Shown: in pieces, positions 15,159 to 27,134 of the stretch
How positions within the stretch are numbered: position 1 is the first letter of the stretch
How the letters are laid out: each line of letters starts with the position of its first letter
DNA from: Akkermansia muciniphila
GTDB taxonomy: Bacteria; Verrucomicrobiota; Verrucomicrobiia; Verrucomicrobiales; Akkermansiaceae
NCBI GenBank assembly: GCA_945873305.1
Contig: CAMCCX010000013.1
Coordinates: forward strand, 1-45,956
Reading direction: 5' to 3'
DNA length: 45,956 bases
Position numbers and translations under genes: made by a program
The notes under the pieces: model-generated
The model's database searches: none
What the model was told of the DNA's origin: nothing
Seen by the model: the letters and a program-made list of their open reading frames with translations, nothing else

Positions 15159-17480
15159 TCATGGCAGCGTGACCCGGATCCGATAGAACCGCGCCGTTTC
15201 CAGCGGCGAACCCGGCAGGTCCGCGACTTGCTCGACCCCGGTTCCAGGATACACCGCGAGACCTTGCCACCCGGATAGATCCGCGCTGGTCTCCACCGTG
15301 TAGCTGCGGCCTGGCAGCGTCGGGAACGAAAGCCGCGCGGGCTCCTTCGAGAAGCTCATGGAAAACCGCGAGTGCGCGTCGAGCGGGTCCGTGCCGAAGA
15401 CGAGTTCGTCCGCGTCGGTGAAGCCGTCGCCGTCCGAGTCGGCGATGAACGTGACTATCAGGTTGTCGAACGCGATGCCCTGCGGCTGCGACGGAATGGT
15501 GAAGCTCTGATCCGGATTCGCCTGGCCGGGCGAATGCGGAAGGCCGCTGAATTTCGTCCAGCTGAAACTGGAGGACGTGCCGCCGCTTCCTGTCAAACCG
15601 AGTGACGCCCGGCCGCTTGTCTCGGTGGTTGTCTGCCTCACTCCGATGTCGGTGGAAGTCATTCCGCCCGCGTTGAAGGACCCTTCATAGGAAATGAAAC
15701 TCGTAACGACGCCATGGACCACGAGGGCGAATCCATCGGGTCCGTTTTGAATGCCCGGGATCCATTTCGAGTAAATCCGGTGTCCGGATGGAGTCACCAC
15801 TCCGGCGGTGAAAGTGGATAACGAATGGGTTCCGTAAGTCGCGCCGTCCTCTCCGTTTTGGAGCAGGAGGTTTACATCGGATAGGCCTCCGGTGAAGCCC
15901 GGTCCTAACACGACTTCGGCGAATTCTCCGGTGTCGGTGCCGTCGTTGTCGTAGTGGAACTCGTTGATGAAAACCTCGGAAGGCGCGGCACCGCCGCCGG
16001 TTCCGGGCGTGAACGTGAAGCGGAGTTCGAAGGTCGCGCCCGGTGCCACGGCCAGTCCGCTAACGGTTGTGCTTTTCAATGTCGATGTGCCTTCGGCGAT
16101 CGGCCCGGTGGGGAGATTCACGGCCGCATCAAACGTGAGCTGGGGCAGGGGACTTGCCGCGCCATCGGTAAGAATTTCAACGCTCAGCGTGTCCGCGGTG
16201 CCGCCGGAGACCGCCCGCCATTGCTCGGCGGCGTAGGAAATCTTCAGTGTCGTTAGGACTGCCGGAGTTTGGTTGACGAAAGCCGCCGTCGCGCTGCCGC
16301 CCGCCCCCGCGTGGAGAAATCCGAGGGAAGGATCGGCCGCGGAACCGTAGGCGCGGAATCCTGTGATAGCGGCCGCTCCGGCGTCGGTTCCCTGCCAGGT
16401 TCCGCCGAGGGTCGCCCACGGCGAAGGAGCGTAAGTTCCGGGAAATCCCGCGAAATCCTCGGTCACGGATTGGCCGGCGGCGGTGAACGCGTAGGGAAGC
16501 GCGGGGTCGAGCTCGTAGTCGCCGAAGAGCGCGAGATGGTCGGACGCCGTTGCGCTGGTTTCCGCGGCGAGGGGGGCTCCGGATTTCGGGAGTCCCGCGG
16601 AGTTTGAAACGTCTAACGATGAGTTGTAAATTTCCGTTCCCAAGGGCCGCGCGGCGATGGCGGGAGACGCAAGTAACAGGTCGATGGTGGAGCCACTCGA
16701 GGGAAAGGTCACCGCGGAGTTGTCGAGCTGGCGCGGATCGAGCCGAACGATGCCCGGAGCGCTGAAGTAGCTGGCGGGCTCCGTGAAGTAGTTGATAGGC
16801 AGAATGATGTCCGCTCCGAGAGCGAAACTGCCCGGCAGTCCTGTCGCCGGGATCGTGCTGAAAGTCCGGCTGTTTCCTGATAAGTTGAAATCACCCATGA
16901 TGAGGAAGTTGTCGTCCGCGGTGAGGCCGGCCAGGTAGCCGGTGAGGCGCCGCATTTCCACGGTCCGCTGGAAGAGGTCCGACGCCTCGCCGCCGGATTT
17001 CAAGTGCGCCGCGATGAGCACGGGATCGCGCGTCGTGCCCGGCACATCGACTCTCACCGCGGGGATGAGCCGGGTCATTTCCTTGGCGCCCGCCGGCGAA
17101 CCGATCGAAAGCTGTGAGAGGAATGGAAAGCGCGAGAGGAAGGCTACGTGCAGCGTGTTGTCGAACGTGTTGGTCGCGGGGGCGATGTAAACGTAAGGAT
17201 AGCCGAGGCTCGCCGCGAGCGAGGCCAAGTTGTTCGCGGAGATGTCCGCCGAGTGGGTTTCCTGGAGCGCGACCACGTCGGCATCGATCCGCGCGAGGAT
17301 TTGGCGGACGCTGTCGTGGTCCGGAGTGCCGGGAGCGCCGAGGCTGTAGTCCGGGTAATAGACGCCGCCGGAGCTGATGGTGAAGTGCGCGCCGATGTTG
17401 AAGGTGGCGGCGCGGAACTCCACGGCGTGCAGCAGTTGCATGCAGGCGAGACCCAGAAAAGCGGAGGCCTTCGGTGACAT
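15159..17480 (-). CDS. Secreted endonuclease/exonuclease/phosphatase-fold protein
   Basis: A 773-residue multidomain protein with a signal peptide (MSPKASAFLGLACMQLLHA). Residues about 20-330 are an EEP domain (DNase I/sphingomyelinase fold): FRAATFNIGAHF, VVALQETHSAD, PVLIAAHLKSGGEA, FLIMGDFNLSG and the terminal catalytic ATASDHLALFGDYEL. A jelly-roll-like region follows, then a lamin-tail-type block (EVFINEFHYDNDGTDTGEFA) near residue 510. The end has DSDGDGFTDADELVFGTDPL, a calcium-binding thrombospondin-3-like repeat, and a beta-rich tail (LPGRSYTVETSADLSGWQG) seen in many Verrucomicrobiota exoproteins. It probably cleaves extracellular nucleic acid or a phosphodiester. Paired CTAGC/GCTAG repeats touch the ATG. 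Confidence 0.85.
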   Translation of the reverse strand: MSPKASAFLGLACMQLLHAVEFRAATFNIGAHFTISSGGVYYPDYSLGAPGTPDHDSVRQILARIDADVVALQETHSADISANNLASLAASLGYPYVYIAPATNTFDNTLHVAFLSRFPFLSQLSIGSPAGAKEMTRLIPAVRVDVPGTTRDPVLIAAHLKSGGEASDLFQRTVEMRRLTGYLAGLTADDNFLIMGDFNLSGNSRTFSTIPATGLPGSFALGADIILPINYFTEPASYFSAPGIVRLDPRQLDNSAVTFPSSGSTIDLLLASPAIAARPLGTEIYNSSLDVSNSAGLPKSGAPLAAETSATASDHLALFGDYELDPALPYAFTAAGQSVTEDFAGFPGTYAPSPWATLGGTWQGTDAGAAAITGFRAYGSAADPSLGFLHAGAGGSATAAFVNQTPAVLTTLKISYAAEQWRAVSGGTADTLSVEILTDGAASPLPQLTFDAAVNLPTGPIAEGTSTLKSTTVSGLAVAPGATFELRFTFTPGTGGGAAPSEVFINEFHYDNDGTDTGEFAEVVLGPGFTGGLSDVNLLLQNGEDGATYGTHSLSTFTAGVVTPSGHRIYSKWIPGIQNGPDGFALVVHGVVTSFISYEGSFNAGGMTSTDIGVRQTTTETSGRASLGLTGSGGTSSSFSWTKFSGLPHSPGQANPDQSFTIPSQPQGIAFDNLIVTFIADSDGDGFTDADELVFGTDPLDAHSRFSMSFSKEPARLSFPTLPGRSYTVETSADLSGWQGLAVYPGTGVEQVADLPGSPLETARFYRIRVTLP

Positions 17481-17495
17481 CTAGCAAAAAGCTAG
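17481..17495 (-). promoter_or_regulatory. Small hairpin directly before the nuclease start codon
   Basis: CTAGC (17481-17485) and GCTAG (17491-17495) flank five A/T bases and end immediately before the ATG of the secreted nuclease. In the mRNA a 5-bp stem with a U5 loop would occupy the ribosome-binding region. No Shine-Dalgarno sequence is seen there. It may dampen translation, but a stem this short could be chance. Confidence 0.25.
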
Positions 17496-17601
17496 CAGGC
17501 GAGGGTGCCTTGTCGATCCTGGAAAGCGCGCGGTGTTTGCGCTCTTCCGCTTGAAATATTGGCGGTTTGGCGACGTAGTGGTCTTCTCGACCCATCCTGT
17601 C

Positions 17602-18537
17602 ATGCCCGCACTTCCTCAAATTTCCCGTCCTCTGATTCTTCCGCTCGTCTGTGTGTTCGGCGTCATTGCCGGCCTGATGACGCTCTCGCGTGGCGAGCCG
17701 AAATCCGCTGCTTTTCCGAAAAAGAAAATCGTCTTCGTCGCCGGCAAGCCAAGCCACGCACCGGGCCAGCACGAGCACCGCGCCGGCTGCATGTTACTCG
17801 CCGACCAGTTGAATAAAAGCGGCTTGCCGATCGAGGCCGTGGTCACCACCAACGGCTGGCCGCAGGACAAATCGGTCTTCGACGGGGCCTCGGCGGTGGT
17901 CATTTACTCGGATGGCGGTGGGGGGCATCCGGCGATCAGCCAGCTCGCGGATTTGAAGAAAATGGCGGATTCCGGCGTCGGGATCGGCTGCATTCATTAC
18001 GCCGTGGAAATTCCCAAGGGGCCGCCGGGGAACGCGTTTCTCGATCTCATCGGCGGGTATTTCGAAACCGACTGGTCGGTAAATCCACATTGGGACGCCT
18101 CGTTCAAACTGCCCAAGCACGCCATCACCCGCGGCGTGCGGGATTTCCAGATGCGCGACGAGTGGTATTATCACATGCGTTTCCGCGAGAAGATGGAAGG
18201 CGTCACCCCGATCCTGAGCGACCTGCCGCCTGCGGAAACCCTGTCGCGCAAAGACGGTCCTCACGAGGGAAATCCCGCGGTTCGCGCCGCCGTTTTGGAA
18301 CGCAAGGAGCCCCAGCACATGATGTGGGCTTACGAGCGTCCCGCGACTCTCGGCGGCGGGCGCGCCTTCGGATTCACCGGCGGCCATTTCCACAAGAACT
18401 GGCAACATGACGACCACCGCCGCGTGGTGCTCAACGCCGTTGCTTGGATCGCCAATTTCAACGTCCCGGAAACCGGCGTGCCGTCCCCGACCCCGACCGA
18501 GGAGGAAATGGCGGCGAATCTGGATGAAAAACGCTGA
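17602..18537 (+). CDS. ThuA-domain protein, exported
   Basis: A 311-residue protein beginning MPALPQISRPLILPLVCVFG, a signal or anchor segment. The ThuA fold (glutamine-amidotransferase-like) is seen in KKIVFVAGKPSHAPGQHEHR, VVIYSDGGGGHPAI, VGIGCIHYAVEIP, GGYFETDWSVNPHWDASFKLPKHAITRGV, DEWYYHMRF and FGFTGGHFHKNWQHDDHRRV. ThuA-like proteins are abundant in Verrucomicrobiota and Planctomycetota and are tied to sugar use, but the reaction is not established. Start 17602 places the hydrophobic segment at residue 8; an upstream in-frame ATG at 17533 is possible. It converges on a small Cys-rich gene. Confidence 0.88.
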   Translation: MPALPQISRPLILPLVCVFGVIAGLMTLSRGEPKSAAFPKKKIVFVAGKPSHAPGQHEHRAGCMLLADQLNKSGLPIEAVVTTNGWPQDKSVFDGASAVVIYSDGGGGHPAISQLADLKKMADSGVGIGCIHYAVEIPKGPPGNAFLDLIGGYFETDWSVNPHWDASFKLPKHAITRGVRDFQMRDEWYYHMRFREKMEGVTPILSDLPPAETLSRKDGPHEGNPAVRAAVLERKEPQHMMWAYERPATLGGGRAFGFTGGHFHKNWQHDDHRRVVLNAVAWIANFNVPETGVPSPTPTEEEMAANLDEKR

Positions 18538-18553
18538 AAAGCGGCCCGCGCCG

Positions 18554-18688
18554 TCACTCGCCGGAGCAGCAGGACCCGCATTCGTGGAAGCAATCCACGC
18601 ACCAGCCTTTGCCGTCGATCACCGTCACGGCCTCCCGCCCGCAGCCCTCGCAAGCCGGGGGATCTATCAAAATTTCAGGGGCGCTCAT
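18554..18688 (-). CDS. 44-residue Cys-rich zinc-ribbon-like protein
   Basis: The minus strand encodes MSAPEILIDPPACEGCGREA, then VTVIDGKGWCVDCFHECGSC and CSGE. Eight Cys plus one His are arranged as CEGC...CVDCFHEC..CC, which would hold one or two zinc ions. It begins 43 bases after the recJ stop on the same strand and ends just before the convergent ThuA gene, so it probably lies in the recJ transcript. It is too short to appear in ordinary gene calls. No named family is recognised. Regular Cys spacing and a clean ATG-to-TGA frame argue that it is real. Confidence 0.6.
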   Translation of the reverse strand: MSAPEILIDPPACEGCGREAVTVIDGKGWCVDCFHECGSCCSGE

Positions 18689-18731
18689 GCGTGGAGCATG
18701 TCCGGTCTTTGGGGATGGGGCAACCCGCGGG

Positions 18732-20432
18732 TCAGCCGTCCTGCGTCGCCCGCACGTCCTGGATGATCAATTGCAGCGTCGTCCGCCCGCGGAAGGTGTT
18801 TCGATCAATCGTGAACGCGATGTCCCACGGCGGGTCGGGCAGGGGATGCTCGCCGCCGCCGAAAAAGACGGCGTCCTGTTCGTGATAGCCCTGACGCAGC
18901 ATGAAGCGCAGGTGGTTGTTCTTCATGTGCAGCGGCGAGCGGCTCAGGCCGACCTCGCGGGAAATGAACACGGGCTGCGGATTCCCGCTGCCGAAGGGCT
19001 GGAGCAAATCGTAGCTGGATAGAAATTCCAGCGAGAGCTGGTCGAAGGAAATCTCCGCGTCATACATCAGCTTCGGCCGGCGTTGATCCTCGTTGCTGTG
19101 ACTCAGAACGTAGTCGGTGAAATTTTTGCGGAAGCCGTCGAGATTGTCCTCGTGGATCGAAAGCCCGGCCGCCATCGCATGGCCGCCGCCGGCGATGAGA
19201 TCGCCCTCGCAGGCGCGGATCGCCTCGACCAGGGAAATCCCCTCGATGCTGCGGCCCGAGCCTTTTCCGACGCCGTTTTCATCGATGGCGATGACGAATG
19301 TCGGCTTGTGGTATTGCCGCATCAGCCGCGAGGCGACGATGCCGACCACGCCGTGATGCCACGAGCGCGAGCCGAGCACGATCACCGGGTCCCGCAGCGG
19401 ATCGAAATCGCGGGTGAGCATTTCCACCGCCTCGCGGCGGATCAGTCCTTCGTGGGTTTGGCGCTCCTTGTTATAAGCGTCGAGTTTCTGCGCGAGTTCG
19501 TGGGCGAGGCGGCGGCAATCCGTCGTCAATGTCGCCAGCGCGTCCTCCGGCGCGTCCATCCGGCCGGCGGCGTTGAGGCGCGGACCGATGCGAAAACCCA
19601 CGTCCATCGACGTCGCGGCACCACTCATGCCGGTGACTTCCTGGAGCGCGCGCAGACCGGGATTGAGCGTGCTCGGCAAGTGCTTGAGTCCATGGCGCAC
19701 CATCAGGCGGTTTTCCCCGATCATGGGGACGATGTCGGAAATGGTCGCAACTGCCACGAGATCAATAAGTTCCTTGAGGTCCAAATCCACCGTTCGGGTT
19801 TTTAGCAGGGCGTGGCCGAGTTTGAAAACGACTCCCGCAGCGCAGAGATAGGTGAATTCGGTGCCGCACTTCGGGTTCACCAGCGCGCAGCAATCCGGTT
19901 TTCCGTCCAGTTCGGGTTCGTGGTGATCGACGATCAAAACATCGATCCCGTCCGCCCGCAGCGCCGCGACTTCGTTGATCGAGACCGTCCCGCAATCCAC
20001 CGTGATCAGCAAATCCGGCTTCGGCCCTTCCGCCATGCAGCGGGCCAGCGCGGCGGTGCTGAGGCCGTATCCTTCCGGTCCGCGGCGTGGGATGAAATAG
20101 CGCGGCGTCAGGCCGTAAGCCATCAGGATCCGCCGCATCAGCGTGATCGAGGTGACGCCATCGACGTCGTAATCGCCGTAAATACAGACTTTTTCGCCCT
20201 TGTCGATGGCCGCCAACACTCGCTCGACGGCGGGTTTCATGTCGGGAATGAGGAACGGATCAGCCAAATCCCGCAGCCGGGGGCGCAGATAGCCCTCCAG
20301 ATCCACGCCTGCGGGAAGTCCCCGCTGGCGGATCAAGTGCTCGAGAATCGGCGGAAATGTGCCCGACGAACCATTTGTCTGTTTTTCAAACGGTTCACCG
20401 CGCGCAATCCATTTGAACGGCTGGGCTCGCAT
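18732..20432 (-). CDS. recJ: Single-stranded-DNA exonuclease RecJ
   Basis: A 566-residue DHH-family 5'-3' exonuclease used in recombination and mismatch or base-excision repair. The DHH phosphoesterase motifs are clear: VCIYGDYDVDGVTSITLM (motif I), LLITVDCGTVS (II), VLIVDHHEPE (III, the DHH) and ALVNPKC. The DHHA1 part contains RIGPRLNAAGRMDAPEDAL, SWHHGVVGIVASRLMRQYHKPTFV and the glycine-rich GSGRSIEGISLVEAI with CEGDLIAGGGHAMAAGLS. The OB-like C-terminus ends IDRNTFRGRTTLQLIIQDVR. Length is normal. The upstream 273 bases are shared divergently with dnaK. Confidence 0.96.
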   Translation of the reverse strand: MRAQPFKWIARGEPFEKQTNGSSGTFPPILEHLIRQRGLPAGVDLEGYLRPRLRDLADPFLIPDMKPAVERVLAAIDKGEKVCIYGDYDVDGVTSITLMRRILMAYGLTPRYFIPRRGPEGYGLSTAALARCMAEGPKPDLLITVDCGTVSINEVAALRADGIDVLIVDHHEPELDGKPDCCALVNPKCGTEFTYLCAAGVVFKLGHALLKTRTVDLDLKELIDLVAVATISDIVPMIGENRLMVRHGLKHLPSTLNPGLRALQEVTGMSGAATSMDVGFRIGPRLNAAGRMDAPEDALATLTTDCRRLAHELAQKLDAYNKERQTHEGLIRREAVEMLTRDFDPLRDPVIVLGSRSWHHGVVGIVASRLMRQYHKPTFVIAIDENGVGKGSGRSIEGISLVEAIRACEGDLIAGGGHAMAAGLSIHEDNLDGFRKNFTDYVLSHSNEDQRRPKLMYDAEISFDQLSLEFLSSYDLLQPFGSGNPQPVFISREVGLSRSPLHMKNNHLRFMLRQGYHEQDAVFFGGGEHPLPDPPWDIAFTIDRNTFRGRTTLQLIIQDVRATQDG

Positions 20433-22616
<2,184 letters not shown>

Positions 22617-22622
22617 TCCACC

Positions 22623-22656
22623 GTGGCGGCGCCCGCAATGCGCCGCCACTTTTTTT
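22623..22656 (+). terminator. Intrinsic terminator after dnaK
   Basis: GTGGCGGCGC (22623-22632) pairs perfectly with GCGCCGCCAC (22640-22649) across a 7-base loop and is followed by seven T residues. It lies 6 bases after the dnaK stop. Confidence 0.92.
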
Positions 22657-22756
22657 GCCTAAAATCTCTTCCACTGATCCCCGATCACTGATTACTTTCC
22701 ACTCTGCGTTCGCAGCGTGGCTTCTCACAGAAACCAAACCAAACACACATATTATT

Positions 22757-23047
22757 ATGGCTAACATCAAACCACTCGGACAACGCGTCCTCGTCAAACG
22801 TCTCGAAGCCGACGCCATCAGCGCCGGCGGCATCGTCCTTCCGGACACCGCCAAGGAAAAGCCTCAGGAAGCTGAAGTGCTCAGCCTCGGCACCGGCGGC
22901 AAGGACGACAATGGCAAGGCCATCGAGTTCACCGTCAAGGTCGGCGACAAGGTCCTCATCTCCAAATACGGCGGCACCGAAGTCAAACTCGACGGACAAG
23001 AAGTCCTCATCCTCAACGAATCCGATATCCTCGGCATCGTCGGCTGA
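22757..23047 (+). CDS. groES: Co-chaperonin GroES
   Basis: A 96-residue 10-kDa chaperonin lid. Family blocks: [20 protein letters not shown], the mobile loop [22 protein letters not shown], then [38 protein letters not shown]. It caps the GroEL ring. The 140-base region before it holds the dnaK terminator and an AT-rich leader with two CACTGAT repeats (22671-22692) but no CIRCE element. It is followed after 47 bases by groL, so the two form the usual groESL operon. Confidence 0.97.
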   Translation: MANIKPLGQRVLVKRLEADAISAGGIVLPDTAKEKPQEAEVLSLGTGGKDDNGKAIEFTVKVGDKVLISKYGGTEVKLDGQEVLILNESDILGIVG

Positions 23048-23056
23048 TCACCCGAT

Positions 23057-24732
<1,676 letters not shown>

Positions 24733-24778
24733 CCCGCGTAGCGGCGATCACCGGTCGCTGCGAATTCATTCATCTATC

Positions 24779-24812
24779 AAAAAGCCGGACAGGGAAACCT
24801 GCCCGGCTTTTT
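24779..24812 (+). terminator. Intrinsic terminator after groL
   Basis: AAAAAGCCGG (24779-24788) pairs with CCGGCTTTTT (24803-24812), and an inner CAGG/CCTG stem closes a GAAA loop. The A-run and T-run arms make the structure usable in both directions. Confidence 0.92.
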
Positions 24813-24819
24813 CGCGTCA

Positions 24820-24856
24820 TTGACAAATCCCCGATGTGGACACAATTTGTCCACAT
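24820..24856 (+). promoter_or_regulatory. Promoter with perfect palindromic operator over the antitoxin start
   Basis: TTGACA at 24820-24825 is a consensus -35 box. ATGTGGACA (24834-24842) and TGTCCACAT (24848-24856) are a perfect 9-bp inverted repeat with a CAATT centre. At the usual 17-base spacing the -10 position falls on CAATTT (24843-24848), a weak match inside the palindrome, and would place the transcript start at or next to the ATG at 24855. The layout fits an operator that shuts its own promoter. Confidence 0.65.
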
Positions 24857-25112
24857 GAAAACCGTGACCGTCCGCGACCTCCGGAACAACTTCTCCAAAG
24901 TGGAAACCTGGCTCGGCGAGGGCGAGGAGATCCGCATTGAAAAACGGGGAAAGCCGATTGGATTCCTCTCGGCCACTCCGAAGTCGGCAAAAGCCGTGAA
25001 GCCGAAAGTCGATTTCATGGCAAGGCTCGATGAAATCTGGGGCGAGCGGGTCTTCACCGAAGAAGAAGTCCGGGCGATGCGGGAAGCGGAACTCGAGGGT
25101 GATCTGGGATGA
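24855..25112 (+). CDS. Phd/YefM-family antitoxin
   Basis: An 85-residue protein with the Phd/YefM DNA-binding N-terminus: MKTVTVRDLRNNFSKVETWL, then GEGEEIRIEKRGKPIGFLSA. The acidic C-terminal tail (FTEEEVRAMREAELEGDLG) is the part expected to wrap and inhibit the toxin. It overlaps the toxin gene by 4 bases (ATGA) and is preceded by the palindrome at 24834-24856, so it very likely autorepresses. No Shine-Dalgarno sequence precedes ATG 24855. An in-frame ATG at 24834 (MWTQFVHM...) is an alternative start but would sit inside the operator. Confidence 0.9.
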   Translation: MKTVTVRDLRNNFSKVETWLGEGEEIRIEKRGKPIGFLSATPKSAKAVKPKVDFMARLDEIWGERVFTEEEVRAMREAELEGDLG

Positions 25113-25561
25113 ATGTCTATCCCGACACTTCCTTCCTCTGCTCGCTCTACCGCAAGCAGCACACTTCACCGCGGGCGGTGGCCTATCAGAAAATGTTGGC
25201 GGAGCCGCTGCCAGTTTCCACCTTTCTGCTGCTCGAATTCCGCCAGTCCGTCCGTTTCCAAGCCCGCCTGTTTGAAAAGGACCGCAGCAAGGGTTTTTCC
25301 AAAACCGAAGGTGCCGCCATGCTCCGAGCGTTGCAGTCCGATCTCGCAGGCGGCATTTTGGAAATGGTCGCCCCGGACTGGGCGGACGTGCACCGGATCG
25401 CCGAGGAACTCAGCGCGAAACACACGGAAGCCGGCGGCCACCGCCTCGCCGACATCCTCCACGTCGCCACCGCCGTCCACCTCGGTGCGGCCCAATTTCT
25501 AACTTTCGACACCAACCAGGAGAAACTCGCCGAAGCCGAAGGCATGGTGGTGCCGCTCTGA
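25109..25561 (+). CDS. PIN-domain toxin (VapC-like)
   Basis: A 150-residue PIN-domain ribonuclease. The four acidic positions are seen: Asp in MNVYPDTSFLCSLY, Glu in STFLLLEFRQSV, Asp in GHRLADILHVATAVHLGA and Asp in QFLTFDTNQEKLAEAEG. VapC-type toxins cleave tRNA or rRNA when their antitoxin is lost. The ATG overlaps the antitoxin stop, so the two are translationally coupled. The length is slightly above the common 130-140 residues. Confidence 0.92.
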   Translation: MNVYPDTSFLCSLYRKQHTSPRAVAYQKMLAEPLPVSTFLLLEFRQSVRFQARLFEKDRSKGFSKTEGAAMLRALQSDLAGGILEMVAPDWADVHRIAEELSAKHTEAGGHRLADILHVATAVHLGAAQFLTFDTNQEKLAEAEGMVVPL

Positions 25562-25619
25562 AGGCTCGAAACCGCTCACAACCGAAACGGATTTCCCCCG
25601 TGGATCCCGAACTCAGGCT

Positions 25620-27071
25620 TTATTTCCCGGCCGGCACGATCCGCACCAGGCGGTCGGGGCCGTTGAGAATCACGTAGATCAATCCGTCCGGGCCCATGGC
25701 GACGTCGCGCACGCGGCCGATGTCCTTGAGGATGATTTCCTGAGAGACCACCTTCTTGTCCTCGATGCGGAGCCGGCGGATTTCCTGCTGGGCGAGCGCG
25801 CCTACCAGCAGGTCGTTCTTCCACTTCGAAAACTTGTCACCCGTGTAGAAATCCAAGCCGCAAACCGCGATGGATGGCAGCCAAAAGGCGACCGGTTCTT
25901 CCATGCCCTCCTTTTCGGTGACGGACAATATTTCCTTTCCATCAGGACCGCGATAGCTCATCGGCATGCCGTCGTAGTTCATGCCGAGGGTGACGATCGG
26001 CCAGCCGTAATTGGCGCCGGGCTTGATGAGGTTCAGCTCGTCGCCGCCGCGGGGGCCGTGCTCGGTGCTGTAAAGCGTGCCGTCGCGCGCGTCCATCGCG
26101 AGGCCTTGCGGGTTGCGGTGGCCGTAGGACCAGATGCCGGGAATCGCGTCCTTGGTTTTCACAAAAGGATTGTCGGCGGGCACCCGACCGTCGTCATGAA
26201 GGCGGTGGATTTTGCCGTTAGGCAGTGAGAGGTCTTGCACTTCCATCAAGCCGCCGCGCTCGCCGATGACGAAATAGATGTAGCCCTTGTCGAAGACAAA
26301 GCGGGTCCCGAAGTGGACACCCGCGCCGGATCTGAATTTGGGATCCGGCCGATAGATCCATTCTTGCTCGGTCCACTTATGGCCCTTGATTTTGCCGCGG
26401 ACGACGGCGGTGATGCAGCGGACTTCATCCTTGCCGCCTTCGCGCTTTTCGCGGGTGCCGTCCGACAAGCCGAGGTAAACCCAGCCGTTTTTCGCATAGT
26501 CCGGATGCACCGCCACTTCCATCAGACCGCCTTGGCCGTGCTCGATGACCGCTGGAATTCCTTCGATTTCCTTGGGGTCGAGTTTCCCGTCGGCGGTGAT
26601 GAAGCGTAGCCTGCCGGACTTTTCCGTGAGGAGCTTGCGGCCATCGGGCAAGAAGGCGATCGCCCACGGATCTTTGATTCCGCTCTCCACGAGTGTCTCG
26701 ATGCGGTAGTCGTGCAGCTCGGTCTTGGTGACTTTGTCGGGCGATGGTTTCGGGAAGCTCATTCCTTTGGCGAGCGTCTGCTTTTCCTTTTCGCGGAGGA
26801 AAATCACCAACGAGCGGATTTGGTCACCGGTAAGAATGCCTTCCCAAGGAACCATTCCTAACTGGAGGTTGCCCTTGGTGATGGTCTTGGCGATTTCCGC
26901 ATCGGTGCTCCCGTGTTTCCACACGCCATCGACGAGTATGCCGCCTTGGCCGCCCTCGAATTTCGCGCCGTGGCACCCTGAGCAGTATTTGGCGTAGATG
27001 TCCTCCACTTTGATTTGCTGGGCGGAAGCGATGCCGGAAAGGCAAAGGAGCATGGGTAAGAACTTGCGCAT
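25620..27071 (-). CDS. Cytochrome c-PQQ sugar dehydrogenase fusion
   Basis: A 483-residue exported protein. The signal is MRKFLPMLLCLSGIASAQQ. A monoheme cytochrome c domain follows (residues about 20-100): IYAKYCSGCHGAKFEGGQGG with distal Met in LQLGMVPWEGILTGDQIRSL. The rest is a glucose/sorbosone dehydrogenase beta-propeller: IKDPWAIAFLPDGRKLLTEK, VIEHGQGGLMEVAVHPDYAKNGWVYL, VHFGTRFVFDKGYIYFVIGE, HRNPQGLAMDARDGTLYSTEHGPRGGDELN and NYGWPIVTLGMNYDG. Soluble PQQ-dependent aldose dehydrogenases oxidise sugars and pass electrons on; the fused heme is the likely acceptor. In-frame ATGs at 27086 and 27131 precede the chosen start. It is followed upstream by a TonB receptor on the same strand. Confidence 0.88.
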   Translation of the reverse strand: MRKFLPMLLCLSGIASAQQIKVEDIYAKYCSGCHGAKFEGGQGGILVDGVWKHGSTDAEIAKTITKGNLQLGMVPWEGILTGDQIRSLVIFLREKEKQTLAKGMSFPKPSPDKVTKTELHDYRIETLVESGIKDPWAIAFLPDGRKLLTEKSGRLRFITADGKLDPKEIEGIPAVIEHGQGGLMEVAVHPDYAKNGWVYLGLSDGTREKREGGKDEVRCITAVVRGKIKGHKWTEQEWIYRPDPKFRSGAGVHFGTRFVFDKGYIYFVIGERGGLMEVQDLSLPNGKIHRLHDDGRVPADNPFVKTKDAIPGIWSYGHRNPQGLAMDARDGTLYSTEHGPRGGDELNLIKPGANYGWPIVTLGMNYDGMPMSYRGPDGKEILSVTEKEGMEEPVAFWLPSIAVCGLDFYTGDKFSKWKNDLLVGALAQQEIRRLRIEDKKVVSQEIILKDIGRVRDVAMGPDGLIYVILNGPDRLVRIVPAGK

Positions 27072-27134
27072 GGTGGGAAGAGTCATGAATTCGCAGTGAA
27101 ACGCAACCTGGGAATGGATTCTGTCGCGCATGAC

